A stretch of DNA of 64,000 bases, from positions 4,776,501-4,840,500 of the forward strand of contig OX485808.1 of NCBI GenBank assembly GCA_950295325.1, read 5' to 3'. Under the pieces are notes generated by a model, which was given only the letters and a program-made list of their open reading frames with translations, did no database searches and was not told the DNA's origin. The position numbers were made by a program, and so were the translations under genes. The DNA is from Polytrichum commune (Eukaryota > Streptophyta > Polytrichopsida > Polytrichales > Polytrichaceae). Below, in pieces: positions 11,148 through 21,396 of this stretch (its first letter is position 1; the number at the start of each line of letters is the position of its first letter).

Positions 11148-14100
11148 ATGTCCATTATAGAGAGGGATACTGAGAACACGTTGCGAGTCAGCAACAACGG
11201 ATTCACTACCATGGCTGGAGACAATGGATTACCAGAAACTTATCATCTGGAGGGAGGCAACAACTTTGGAGTTTGGGCCTACAGGATGAAGAATCTGCTC
11301 CAGAGGGACGGACGTTTTCACTACTGCATTACCCCGCCAAAAGAGATCATGAGCGAGGAGGAGAAGACGGCACGGCAACAAGTCTTGAGCATCATCAACA
11401 GCAATGCAAAGAACACTGCTCTCAAGCTTCTACGTCGATACAAAGATCCTTACGAATGCTGGACTGGGTTGAAGACTAGGTACGAGTCTGACAGCGGTCC
11501 TCGTCGTGTCATGCTTATTGACAAGTTTTTCTCCCTAAGGAAAACTGACTCCATCTCAATGGATGATCATCTCACTGAAGTTAAAGAGATTGCTAACCTC
11601 TTAGAGGAAGTTGAAGTCAAACTCCCGGAGGACATCATAGTGTATTATACACTTAAGAATCTGCCAAAGGAGTACGAAATCTTCAGACGAATGCAGATTG
11701 GCGGACAGTCCTTACCTACCTATGAGCAGCTTGAAGCCAAGCTCATTTCAGAGGAGACCTCTATCAAACTCGAGAGTCAGCATAGAGAAGATGGTGAAGC
11801 CTTCTTCTCACACCATGATAGATTCAGGCGACATCAGAATGTCTCACGTTTTCCGCCACAGATGGCTCAGAACCCAAGGCACGGTTACGCGAACAGGCGC
11901 TCTCCAGACTCGGGAGGATCATTTAGCATCAGACCTTCGACGCATACCGAATTCGGCGGATCATCCACACAGAGACCACAACATCAACAGAAGCCTTTCG
12001 GTTCTGCACCGAGACTTCAACCTAACTACCAACCTCGTTATCGACCCAGGGGTCCGGACAAGCCGCGGAGTGACAGATGCAACTACTGCGGTCTTGAAGG
12101 TCACTTTGAAAGAGAATGTGATCTCCGCTCTATTCTAGACCGGATGAAAGACTACGAGCAACGCCTCTTACAACAACGCAACAGAAACCTGAACGGACAG
12201 GTACATCACCTAGAGGAGCCGGCCGAACCTTTCAACTCCGAACAGGACTCACCCAACTTCGAAACAGCAGATGAAGTTGTAGATGCATGTCTAGTAGAGT
12301 TGAACTTATTGGAGACACCATCTCAGACTCCTCTCTGGTACTTAGACTCAGGAGCCACCCACCATGTTTCGGGTGACTCATCAGCTTTTTCTTCCATACA
12401 ACCAACTAGCGGGTCGCAGGTTAGATCCGCAGGCGGTCAGAGTCATCATGTTGTTGGAGTCGGGAATGCCGACATTCAACTATCCTCAGGTGCAATAAAA
12501 TCTATCCCTTCTATTCTGTACACCCCGGGTATTACTAAGAACCTCTTGAGCGTAGGGGCTTTGACTGACCACCAGAAAACTCTAGTTTTTCGCTCCAATG
12601 GGTGTTATGTTATTGATAATGCGACCCTTATAGTAGAAAATTTTGCTCCGAGAGAGACAAGCAGAGGACTGTACAGGTTAACCGGTACACGGACAACCAC
12701 GGCACCCGAAGTAAATGCCATTTATCCTACTTCGCAAGCCACGTTGTGGCATAAGAGACTTGGCCATTTTCATACAAAAGGCCTACAGCGCATGATCCAA
12801 TTCAACGCTGTTAGAGGACTTCCCCATCTTCACTTCTCTAGACATACCTGTGATGGGTGCCAATTCGGCAAGCACACCAGAACAAAACTTCCCAAGATAA
12901 CTACACGTCAAACTTCAAAAATTCTAGAGCTAGTACACTCAGATGTGTGCGGACCTTTCAGGACTACATCTCTCGGGGGATCTCGCTATTTCGTCACATT
13001 TATTGACGATTTTTCTAGAAAGACATGGATCTATTTTATTGCCAACAAAAATCAAGTGCTGGAGAAATTCCAACACTTTGTACACCTTGTGGAAACATCC
13101 ACATGTCAAGCTGTTCAAGCACTCCGAACCGATAATGGTGGCGAGTATACGTCCAAAACTTTTGCAGCATTCTGCTCTTCGAAAGGAATCGCTCGGGAAT
13201 TGCCGCCCCCGTATACTCCAGAGCGCAACGGAGTAGCAGAACGCCGGAATCGTTCTCTCCTCGACATCACAAGATGTCTTCTCATCGACAAATCTCTTCC
13301 CGCGTACCTGTGGGGAGAAGCAGTTCAAGCTGCCGCAAACATCTTGAACCTACGCTCCACAAAACGTCATCCTGCCAAAACTCCGCACGAACTCTTTACT
13401 GGTATGAAGCCTTCCATCAGCTACCTTCGAATTTTCGGTTCTCCAGTGTATGCTCATGTTCCTAAGACCCATCGCTCCAAGCTTGAACCCCGCTCTGAGA
13501 AATGCCTTATGCTGAGCTTCGACGAAGCAGCAAAGGCATATCGCTGCTTTCGCCCTTCGACAAAGAAGGTGTTTGTTTCTCGCGACGTTTTCATTGACGA
13601 GGCAGCATCACTACCTCCTACATCGAGCCACAACGCTCCTGTTGCGGACACCACTCCTGCTCCTACAAGAGCGGAAGAGCTGCAGTCTCTCCCAGTTCCA
13701 TGCATATATTCTCCCTCACCCACTCATGACGCAGACAGCATGGCGCCGCTACCTGCGACCCCCCTACCCCCATTGCTCACCACAACCCCCGGTGTTCCCA
13801 TACCTCCTGACATTGATGTCAATCCTCCCTCGCCGCTGCTCACCACTCCTCTCTCTCCTAACCCACCTTCTCTCCACCCTCCCAGACGCTCTCAGCGAAT
13901 TCGTCAGTTTCCACGCCATCTACACGATTTTGCTGCCCAGGTTCAACTCCACGAATCTACCCCAGAGGCTCCCACAGACGACATAACCTTTAAGCAGGCT
14001 CAATATCATCCCAATTGGAGAGTGGCCATGCAGGAGGAAATCAACTCCATCTACAAAAATAACACCTGGTCTCTTGTTCCTCTACCCCCGAACACCAAAG

Positions 14101-15509
14101 CAATTACATCACGTTGGGTATACAAAATCAAACCAGGACTCGACGGCAAACTCTCGAAGTACAAGGCTCGACTCGTGGCTCGCGGCTTCGAGCAAACAGA
14201 GGGCGTGGACTTTCTCGATACATTTGCACCTGTGGTGCGTTGGGAGACAATTCGTGCTCTCCTCGCAATTGCGGTACACCTAAACTGGCCTATTCATCAA
14301 CTTGATGTACTTACAGCCTTCTTAAATGGAATCCTCAAGGAGGATGTATACATGCTTCAACCGCCTGGTTTTCTACAACCTGGCACAGAAAATCTTGTCT
14401 GCAAACTCCACAAAGCGCTATACGGACTGAAGCAGAGTCCACGAGCTTGGTACGCTCGCCTTCACGCGGCGCTCCTAGCCTGGAAATTGGTTCAATCGTC
14501 ATCCGATCCTAACCTCTACTATGCTCATATTGGAAGTGACACTGTTGCCTTGCTTGTCTACGTGGACGACATCCTTCTTACAGGTAGCAACTCGCAGCTC
14601 CTTGCTCAACTCAAAGCTCACCTCCACCAGAATTTCTGCACCAACGACTTAGGTCCCATTCAACGGTACCTTGGAGTGCAGTTCGACCGCCAACCTTCAA
14701 GTCTACGCATGCACCAGACCGCATACGCTCACAGCATCCTTCGGCAATTCGGCATGGAGAATTGCTCTCCCTCTACGACCCCCCTACCTGAAGGTACAGC
14801 ACTATCCAAAAATTCTGCCACCCCCCCAGTTGATGCGACTCTCTACCGAATGTTGGTTGGAAAGCTTCTCTTTCTCACAAAGACGCGCCCAGACATTTCC
14901 CATGCAGTCAGCGTTGTGAGCAGATTTATGCAGAGTCCCCAGGAAGCACACCTTCAAGCGGCCAAGCACATCCTCCGCTACATTCGGCGCCATCCAGACC
15001 TTGGCTTGCTTTTCAAGCAAGGGGAGGATAATTGTCTGAATGGGTACACCGACGCCGATTATGGACAAGACATCGATGATAGAATATCTGTGGGGGCTTA
15101 CATTTTCTTTCTTGGTAGCTCGCCTATTTCATGGAATTCTAAAAAACAATCCAGTACCTCAAGATCCTCATGCGAATCTGAATATAGGGCTCTTGCCCAA
15201 TGCACTTGCGAAGCAGTCTGGATTCGAAGACTTCTGAACGAACTCAGGGTTTTGGAAAACAAACCTACCAACATTTACTGCGACAACCAAAGCGCAATCA
15301 AACTTAGCTACAATCCGGTGTTCCATGACAAATCTAAACACTTTGAGATTGACTATCACGTTACCCGGCAAAAAGTAGAAAACAACACCATCAAGGTCAA
15401 GTTTATGTCATCTCAAGATCAACCTGCTGACATTCTTACGAAACCTCTTGGGCGAATCAAATTCGAGACATGCAGACAAAAATTACAACTCTGCGGCCAC
15501 TTCATCTAA
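11148..15509 (+). CDS. Copia gag-pol polyprotein (1453 aa)
   Basis: One open frame encodes all copia functions. The Gag part begins with a YHLEGGNNFGVWAYRMK segment typical of copia gag and has a CCHC zinc knuckle at residues about 311-324 (CNYCGLEGHFEREC). The aspartic protease active site is WYLDSGATHH near residue 400. The pre-integrase zinc region (LWHKRLGHFH ... CDGCQFGKH) lies at about 534-575. Integrase acidic residues lie in HSDVCGPF (about 598), RTDNGGEYTS (about 660) and the PERNGVAERRN region (about 695). Reverse transcriptase includes DVLTAFLNG and the YVDD catalytic motif near residue 1138. RNase H carries GYTDADYGQD near 1300 and SSCESEYRAL. The ATG at 11148 is the first in frame; a second ATG 20 codons later is also possible. 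No stop or frameshift was seen. Confidence 0.95.
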   Translation: MSIIERDTENTLRVSNNGFTTMAGDNGLPETYHLEGGNNFGVWAYRMKNLLQRDGRFHYCITPPKEIMSEEEKTARQQVLSIINSNAKNTALKLLRRYKDPYECWTGLKTRYESDSGPRRVMLIDKFFSLRKTDSISMDDHLTEVKEIANLLEEVEVKLPEDIIVYYTLKNLPKEYEIFRRMQIGGQSLPTYEQLEAKLISEETSIKLESQHREDGEAFFSHHDRFRRHQNVSRFPPQMAQNPRHGYANRRSPDSGGSFSIRPSTHTEFGGSSTQRPQHQQKPFGSAPRLQPNYQPRYRPRGPDKPRSDRCNYCGLEGHFERECDLRSILDRMKDYEQRLLQQRNRNLNGQVHHLEEPAEPFNSEQDSPNFETADEVVDACLVELNLLETPSQTPLWYLDSGATHHVSGDSSAFSSIQPTSGSQVRSAGGQSHHVVGVGNADIQLSSGAIKSIPSILYTPGITKNLLSVGALTDHQKTLVFRSNGCYVIDNATLIVENFAPRETSRGLYRLTGTRTTTAPEVNAIYPTSQATLWHKRLGHFHTKGLQRMIQFNAVRGLPHLHFSRHTCDGCQFGKHTRTKLPKITTRQTSKILELVHSDVCGPFRTTSLGGSRYFVTFIDDFSRKTWIYFIANKNQVLEKFQHFVHLVETSTCQAVQALRTDNGGEYTSKTFAAFCSSKGIARELPPPYTPERNGVAERRNRSLLDITRCLLIDKSLPAYLWGEAVQAAANILNLRSTKRHPAKTPHELFTGMKPSISYLRIFGSPVYAHVPKTHRSKLEPRSEKCLMLSFDEAAKAYRCFRPSTKKVFVSRDVFIDEAASLPPTSSHNAPVADTTPAPTRAEELQSLPVPCIYSPSPTHDADSMAPLPATPLPPLLTTTPGVPIPPDIDVNPPSPLLTTPLSPNPPSLHPPRRSQRIRQFPRHLHDFAAQVQLHESTPEAPTDDITFKQAQYHPNWRVAMQEEINSIYKNNTWSLVPLPPNTKAITSRWVYKIKPGLDGKLSKYKARLVARGFEQTEGVDFLDTFAPVVRWETIRALLAIAVHLNWPIHQLDVLTAFLNGILKEDVYMLQPPGFLQPGTENLVCKLHKALYGLKQSPRAWYARLHAALLAWKLVQSSSDPNLYYAHIGSDTVALLVYVDDILLTGSNSQLLAQLKAHLHQNFCTNDLGPIQRYLGVQFDRQPSSLRMHQTAYAHSILRQFGMENCSPSTTPLPEGTALSKNSATPPVDATLYRMLVGKLLFLTKTRPDISHAVSVVSRFMQSPQEAHLQAAKHILRYIRRHPDLGLLFKQGEDNCLNGYTDADYGQDIDDRISVGAYIFFLGSSPISWNSKKQSSTSRSSCESEYRALAQCTCEAVWIRRLLNELRVLENKPTNIYCDNQSAIKLSYNPVFHDKSKHFEIDYHVTRQKVENNTIKVKFMSSQDQPADILTKPLGRIKFETCRQKLQLCGHFI

Positions 15510-16263
15510 CCCTTATCTGGTGTCGAGGGTAATACACCCTCATTGACTCATCAGTGGATGAAGCATAGGCCTCCCACTCCTCTTCTTCACTCCAACCAAT
15601 TTCTCTCCACTGTCCACTCGGGAATTCGCCTAGAGGCGCAGACACAGAGGAGGCGCTTGAACCGCTGCGACTCCCACTGCTCGACCTCTCTAATTTCGGC
15701 CTCCTTACAAACCTTCTCGCAGCTCGCCGGACTCCTTCCTCGACAGGGCGGAAGCTTTCAACCCTCGACTGGCTTAACTCTGTCTGCTCCGAATAATGTT
15801 CAATGCGCTCCGACAACAAAACGGCGAACGACTCCAACTCCCTTTCCACTCGCTCTCGCAGTGATGGACGTGGCTCGCAACGGTCTACTAAATGTTTCAG
15901 AAACCCCGGCGAATCCACTCGCACCATTTCCAGTGCAGCCCATTCTACTGTCCCTCCTACCTTCTCTCTCCAGGTTTTACTCACTCTTCTGAGTCTCCAT
16001 AAGAGTGAAATATTCACCTTCCTATGGAGGAGAGGCCAAATCCTCTCAAGTACTAATTCATCACTGAGAGGGGGCATCAGGGTTCTCCCTTCCGCTCCCC
16101 TTCCATGATTCCTCTCTCTTGGAATCCTGTCACTTACATCGAAGACCCGGGCTTCAATCAAATCTATCAACTGGGAAATTCCCCGTTTCATCATCATGAG
16201 TATCGTCCACACCAACAGACTCAATAGACGGATCCATGTGATCTCTCTTAATCGCAAGTCCAT
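15502..16263 (-). CDS. Antisense ORF of the copia element, F-box-like (253 aa)
   Basis: A 253-codon frame on the minus strand fills the space between pol and the 3' LTR and overlaps the end of pol by 8 bp tail to tail. Residues about 9-26 form a hydrophobic segment (WIRLLSLLVWTILMMM) that could anchor in a membrane. Residues 64-112 read like an F-box: PPLSDELVLERIWPLL, then SLLWRLRRVSKTWRE and a W/A-rich end. The next part is charged and helical, and residues about 195-215 are serine/glycine-rich. F-box proteins normally recruit targets to SCF ubiquitin ligases; whether this one does is unknown. Such an ORF is not part of the standard copia gene set. It may be a captured host gene or a lineage-specific accessory gene. 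Family assignment is by eye only. Confidence 0.55.
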   Translation of the reverse strand: MDLRLREITWIRLLSLLVWTILMMMKRGISQLIDLIEARVFDVSDRIPRERNHGRGAEGRTLMPPLSDELVLERIWPLLHRKVNISLLWRLRRVSKTWREKVGGTVEWAALEMVRVDSPGFLKHLVDRCEPRPSLRERVERELESFAVLLSERIEHYSEQTELSQSRVESFRPVEEGVRRAARRFVRRPKLERSSSGSRSGSSASSVSAPLGEFPSGQWREIGWSEEEEWEAYASSTDESMRVYYPRHQIRVR

Positions 16264-16312
16264 TCTTCGTTTTTCTTTGCTTTTGCTCTTACGTTGTCAG
16301 GTCTTTGCGTGC

Positions 16313-16321
16313 AAGAGGGGG
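16313..16321 (+). promoter_or_regulatory. Polypurine tract of the copia element
   Basis: AAGAGGGGG lies directly before the 3' LTR, the usual place and composition for the plus-strand primer. Confidence 0.85.
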
Positions 16322-16503
16322 TGTTGGACCGTTGCCCACAAGCCCTTCTACTATTTACTGTTACTGCTGTACTTTAGGGTTAACCTTTAAGATTAGGTTT
16401 AGAATTAGGTTTAGGATTAGGGCTAATCTTTGTACTTATACCTGTGAGCTCCCAGCTCTCAGGTGAACTGATTCGTTCCAAGACAGTGTTTCTGTCTTCA
16501 ACA
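16322..16503 (+). repeat. 3' LTR of the copia element
   Basis: 182 bp, identical by eye to the 5' LTR, followed by the target duplication CTTTC at 16504-16508. Confidence 0.95.
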
Positions 16504-16866
16504 CTTTCACGCCTTTCAAATACATATCAATAGCATCCATGGAGGGCGTGGATGGTGAGGCTGCAGCACTAGTGCAAGGCTCGTTCGCATCACCCAATGT
16601 CGACTTGATGATGTCGGAGGTGACCTTTTCTTGCACTTGAACTCCGATGTTAGGCTTGCAAACCTTTGGCCACACGATCATCAGTCTGTGCAAAGCAACG
16701 TTTACGCTTGCCAGCCGCTGTGATCAGCGAAACCTCGGCACCCTCACTTTCTTTCCCGCCCTTCAAACTCATATCAATGGCATCCATGGAGGCCGCGGAT
16801 GTTGAGGTTATTGCAATGCAAGCCGGCTCGTTCACATTGTTTAGCAACGGCTTGTTGATTTCATGA
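16504..16866 (-). pseudogene. TND-like family gene, copy D, middle part (broken)
   Basis: Minus-strand continuation of copy D on the far side of the copia element. It covers the two long internal repeat modules (KPLLNNVNEPACIAITSTSA to the KGVKE end of the next module). Compared with A and B it has one extra base after the GTGGCCAA codons near 16665, so the frame shifts and a stop follows. At 16866 the homology ends abruptly and a plus-strand fragment of the same gene begins, a head-to-head junction. The first half of the gene is absent. Confidence 0.85.
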
Positions 16867-17060
16867 GAGTTGGCGCATTGGGTGATGGAACGATCCTTGC
16901 ACTAGTGCTGCAACCTCACCATGCACGCGCTCCATGGATGCTATTGATATGTACTTGAAGGGCGTGAAAGAAACTAATTAAGGGACCAGTGGCTTCGCTC
17001 CCAACGGCCACGCTTAAGTGCTGCTTTGCGCAAACGTGCAATGAAACGGTATAGCAACTT
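16867..17060 (+). pseudogene. TND-like family gene, copy C (deleted fragment)
   Basis: Plus-strand fragment corresponding to about 23585-23845 of copy A: the third internal module (SMDAIDMYLKGVKE) and the SCFAQT region. It jumps with an internal deletion to the AATGAAACGGTA segment and then stops. It has frame-breaking changes, including a stop just after the KGVKE codons (AAACTAATTAAG). Confidence 0.8.
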
Positions 17061-18354
17061 TTTTGCGACATATCATATAATTTGTCTACGTGGATGATTG
17101 TGCTTATTAATTGAAATCCAATAATTACTGTTGGGAGGCACACTTATAGAGTCTCGTGGATCACAAAACCCGAAGACAATGACAGAGAACACATGTCATG
17201 AGATTGACGTTTCTGGGTAGGATGATTGGAAACGCCGGAATGATCCATTTGGAGAGGAAGTGGATGCACTGATTTGCTATGAAGCTGAATTGGCGAAGTT
17301 GTAAGAGCAGGTGCGTTCCGAACCTTGGTGACTTTTGCTGGTCCCTGCGTTGCTTTCTCAGTTTCCTCCACTTGCAGGCACTCGCAACAGTTTCATCGTC
17401 GAGCTTTACCATTGAGCTCTGCAACTGATGTGAGTAGCACAGTGATGCCAGATGCTTTGTTGGATCTGCTGTGCTGAAGACCAATTCAGGAAGGAGGACA
17501 CACATGTCCTACACAAACTGCATCTGCGAACTCCTCTGTTTGGATTCTTGGATACTTGATAGTGGATACAATCAAGCACGACTGGACCAACGCCCCATCC
17601 ATATACAGAATATGCTGAAGTGCATGATAATGCCAGTATACTCCCAGATTTGTATGCTGCAATACTATAATGTGGCAAAATTTGCAGAGACGATTATGAC
17701 AATATCCAAACAGCTATGAAAGTGAGATCTAGTCGTTCAGGAGATGCCAGCATGATTATGAGATCGGAAAGTAGTGTATTGATTTTGGTTGGCGTATATG
17801 GGCATCGTAACTAACATTTCTGGACGATTCAAATTTCTGCAATGTGTTGGGATATGTTGGAAGTGTATGGATGGAGGCGCCCATGGAATGCAGGAAAGCA
17901 CGAAGCCGAGATTTGCCAAAGCATGGCAATTTCCGAGTGGTGGGGCACATCATCATGGAAGATTTTTGCACTTATGACTGCCATGTGTCTCACAGGTGAA
18001 GGCTGGGTGCAAGAATCTTCGGCGGGATGGAAAGCGTGCGATGCGAGCAGGGTTCGTTTCGTTAATAGCACGTTGTGGTGCCGCAGTTCGTGCTCAAACA
18101 ACGATTGCGGTTGGTGTTTTGTGACGGTGTTAAGCATGGATAGAGTGGCCATTGGAATGGGCAAGAGCCCCAGTCTTGTGGCCCCCCTTTTCACATGGGA
18201 AACCGCAGCAGTTTCCCATGTGGGGAAGGCATCCGGGTCTCCTTGTGCATGCGCACCAGGTCTCGCAGTTTCTAGGGGCTCAGATTCTCTATCCCTCAAA
18301 GGCAACCATCACATTCAACGATTGCAGGTGGCCGCATCCACCGTCGAGAGCCCG
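17061..18354 (+). repeat. Segment C: 3' flank of the TND-like gene family
   Basis: From about 17098 it matches the 3' flank of A (24985-26042) and B (38708-39764) with a few percent divergence. It continues past the end of A into sequence shared only with B (AATGGGCAAGAGCCC onward). At about 18255-18310 it holds a small copy of the gene's own 3' exon end (CGCAGTTTCTAGGGGCTCAG). No trustworthy gene: the competing frames on both strands are equally open and none shows a known domain. The right edge abuts repeat E. Confidence 0.75.
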
Positions 18355-18936
18355 GCCTACATTAAAGCAGGATGTAGATATCGCTAAGGTAGATGGGATT
18401 TGTCGTCGACAACATTCGGAACGAGAAGGAAATAAAATGCATTTTGATGATCCCTGCTCATGTATATATGGTAAGCAGACGCGCCCACATGTCAGCCGCT
18501 GTTTTACATTCGACAATCATAGCAAGATGTTCTGTGTCTACTGCGGCGGCAATCAACCATTTGGCTGCATCAATCTTCTTCTTCCACACGTCTGGAACTG
18601 CAGCTGCTTCCAATGTTGCTGTCCCATCGGCTGCCTCCGATCCATCGAATTTTTATTCTCGAAGGCAATCTGCATTTGAACCTTCCATGGGCTAAAATTC
18701 TGACCAGTGTACTATCCTCATGCATGACGACGGAAAAACTCATGTACTCTTTACTTCAATAAATTTCTGTTTTGTTCAATAAGTCTCTGCTCGTATTTGC
18801 TGTGTGTTGTCTGTGACAAATCAATAAGGCTATTTCACTGTCTAGTTACCCATATAAGCTCCTCATAACCCCAAAGGTAAATACACAAAAAACCTCCCAC
18901 CTCAATATATCACTATCCGCAATGTCAGAGCCCGCA
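18355..18936 (+). repeat. Repeat E, copy 2
   Basis: Partner of 4023-4625, fused directly to segment C at GCCTACATT. Keeps a 100-codon frame from 18393 to 18695. Relative to copy 1 it lacks about 14 bp after the CTGACCAGTGTACT segment and one CTT codon. Confidence 0.65.
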
Positions 18937-19636
18937 CAAACATCGTTGGAAATGACGAGGTTGGTAAATTGGCCAAACAAGGAGTAGAATGATCTCGCAT
19001 AATTGTAGAAACCCCTTTCCACCTCATCGGCCATCAGACACCGTAATGATCATCTAACCCCCCAACATCCACACAACATGACGTCTCAGTCTGCAACCTA
19101 TAAAACTACATAGACAAAGAATAGTACATAAGCGCACTCATCTCATGCAAAAAATACAATGCCCTATATAGACAAATAGCTCTCTAACACAAACATACAC
19201 ATAAAATGTTCAAATATTATGGGATGCCCCTTGGATTACCAATGCACAAATAACACAAGCCCTCAAATTTTGATATGGAAGATTCTTAGGGAACTACCAT
19301 AAAAAAACCATATCCTTAAACAAGATATATCCCCAAATGTAACCTATGTACATCCCACCAATATGACACATGCCTCCACCTACTATCATGTTGCACACAT
19401 AAACAATCTAAGGAAAAACCAACACAATAAAGCAATACACGCTCTAGCAGACACACGCTTCCCCGCCCCACAACCCATAGCTTCACCCTAATCAAAGTTG
19501 GTAGCATTTGAAGACTGCACACCTAACAACACCATACCGTCATGGCAACTCCAGTGCACATGCTATCTACCAATATGTAAATGCCCAACTTGACTTAAAC
19601 CTAACACATTATGCATCTGAGGAGCCTCACTTACAT
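18937..19636. other. Spacer, unique within the window
   Basis: No gene recognised in about 700 bp. The segment separates repeat E from duplicated segment A. Confidence 0.4.
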
Positions 19637-20101
19637 ACAACAAAATGGTGTATACACAACACACACACACACACAACCTCAATCTCTACATGGCACATGG
19701 AATAGCCTTTTGTGTGGTTTGCTATATGGGTACTAGCACAAGATTGCAAATATTCTCCATTTGGCTAAACAATTTGGCCACCTGGTTGATACGAATTGCT
19801 TGTCCTCCACGCACACACCGCCACCCTGAATCACTTACAAATATCAACAAACCCATCAACCAAAATACCATCCCCAAGCCTATCAATCATCAAGGATCGA
19901 GATATAGATGTGAATTTGCCACTCATGGCCCCACTGTCACTGCAAACACTAGGAATTTCTTTGCTCGATACAACCTCAACAACCACAACATGCTTAATGA
20001 TCCACATCCTTGTAGACTTGCATTACACAACCAAAACCCTCCCCAATGGCCCTTGAGAGGCCGGAATTGGTCCTGGTACAACATCCTCATTTCACACAAC
20101 T

Positions 20102-20643
20102 CCCGGGGAGGGCACTCGCGAAAATTTATTAAACCATGTGAGAAAGAATGTAGGGTATTTCTAATTCATTTGTGATAAAATTTATACAATTCTTCGATAT
20201 AATGAAGCACCTCTTCAATTACAAAGTTGTGTGTATAAAAAAATAAGGGTACCATATAATGCATCAATTTATCTGATTCTTTCAATCTAAAATAGGGTTG
20301 GGAATAGTAGGTAGAGAAAAAATATTGAGGCAGAGGTATACAATGCATTTTATTGGAATCATTTTCAAGATATTGGAGTAATGGTCTAATATTTGGGAGC
20401 TCTTCAACATAAACGTCCAAGGTAAGCAAGGTTATATAAAAATTATAAGGAACATAGGGTACTAGAAACTAGTTCAGTTGCGACTTTATAAATACAAATA
20501 GGGTCATCTAAAATGACAAAATTTAGATTTATCTGTACTGATAGGGTGTAAAGAATTCCAATTTCTTAGATAAATAGCCCCTTGATAAATAGCCTTCCGT
20601 CGCAGATGGGTTATTAAATACATGTATGAGTGCCCTCCCCGGG
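20102..20643. mobile_element. Non-autonomous hAT element (542 bp) with perfect TIRs and 8-bp TSD
   Basis: Perfect 16-bp terminal inverted repeats CCCGGGGAGGGCACTC (20102-20117) and its complement (20628-20643). Direct repeats ACACAACT flank it at 20094-20101 and 20644-20651. Segment B has the empty site near 34421-34432 with a single ACACGACT. An 8-bp duplication indicates hAT. The interior has repeated ATAGGGT-type motifs (about 20150, 20291, 20453, 20499, 20541) and no transposase. Confidence 0.93.
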
Positions 20644-20932
20644 ACACAACTTCCATGCCACGAAAAGATGAAACGAGCCACCGGACAATCTGAGGGCTTC
20701 CACATAACCACTTATTTCGACACCGGATTCGAAAACATAAGCAAAAGAGTTTTCCAAAGTGCGTGCCTCGATTGTCTACACAAGATGAACACACTTCTTA
20801 GTATGGATTTCAATTTATTCAAACCCGATTGATAATGGTTCAAACCAAATTACTAACAATTAGGTAGGCTTTCCCAAGCTACACCTCAAACACCTGCTCA
20901 AAGATGAATGAACACCATTACAACAATTAATT

Positions 20933-21396
20933 GCATATGAATATTTGTGAAAGTAGAAGGCATGATCCAAATGTGTAAATATAAATACTAAATCAACACA
21001 CAAATTTAAGTATCATTTGAGAATGACAAAGATATTAATCTCAAATGGTAAGTCACAAAAATCATAATTTCAATGTTAATGAGGATTTTGTAATGTTTTT
21101 GACCTCCAAGTTAATAACGTGCTATATTGATGGTTTCACTTTCAGAATGAAATCCCAATCAATTGCTTATTTACTAATGAGAAGTACACATATATATTGG
21201 ATTTCACACATGTAAGGTGAAATGCACTCAATATGGGATTTGTAGTTAAGCAACCTTCATGAATGCAAGGGCAATGTGCTTCTCTTGAAGTCTGGTGGGG
21301 CGGGTAGCACATTTCGGTCAGGTTCAAAAATTTATGTGGAGGTTGCCCTAGGCCAGATCTGACACCCTCAAAAGGTTGTGGGGGTGTTTAACATCC
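20933..21396 (+). repeat. Half-foldback repeat in segment A
   Basis: Homologous to the right half of the foldback element at 51475-52659, ending in GTTTAACATCC (B has GTTTAACGTCC, the foldback terminus). The other half is absent. The counterpart in B is 34711-35173. Confidence 0.7.

Larger units (their letters stand above)
10644..16503 (+). mobile_element. Intact Ty1/copia LTR retrotransposon (5860 bp)
   Basis: Complete element with 182-bp LTRs that look identical base for base by eye, a 5-bp target duplication CTTTC, an initiator-Met primer binding site, a single uninterrupted 1453-codon gag-pol frame, an antisense ORF after pol, and a purine-rich tract before the 3' LTR. It inserted into copy D of the TND-like gene, antisense to it. 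Identical LTRs and an unbroken polyprotein indicate a recent insertion and possibly a mobile element. The domain order protease-integrase-RT-RNase H places it in Ty1/copia; the lineage within copia is not assigned. Confidence 0.95.

Noticed and set aside
15543-16108. Plus-strand open frames after the copia pol stop
   Set aside because: They are shadows of the antisense F-box-like frame, which has the better protein character.
17829-18387. Long frames on both strands in the 3' flank of the TND-like gene copies (also at 25680-26245 and 39370-39883)
   Set aside because: Frames overlap on opposite strands, are not preserved equally among copies, and show no known motif.
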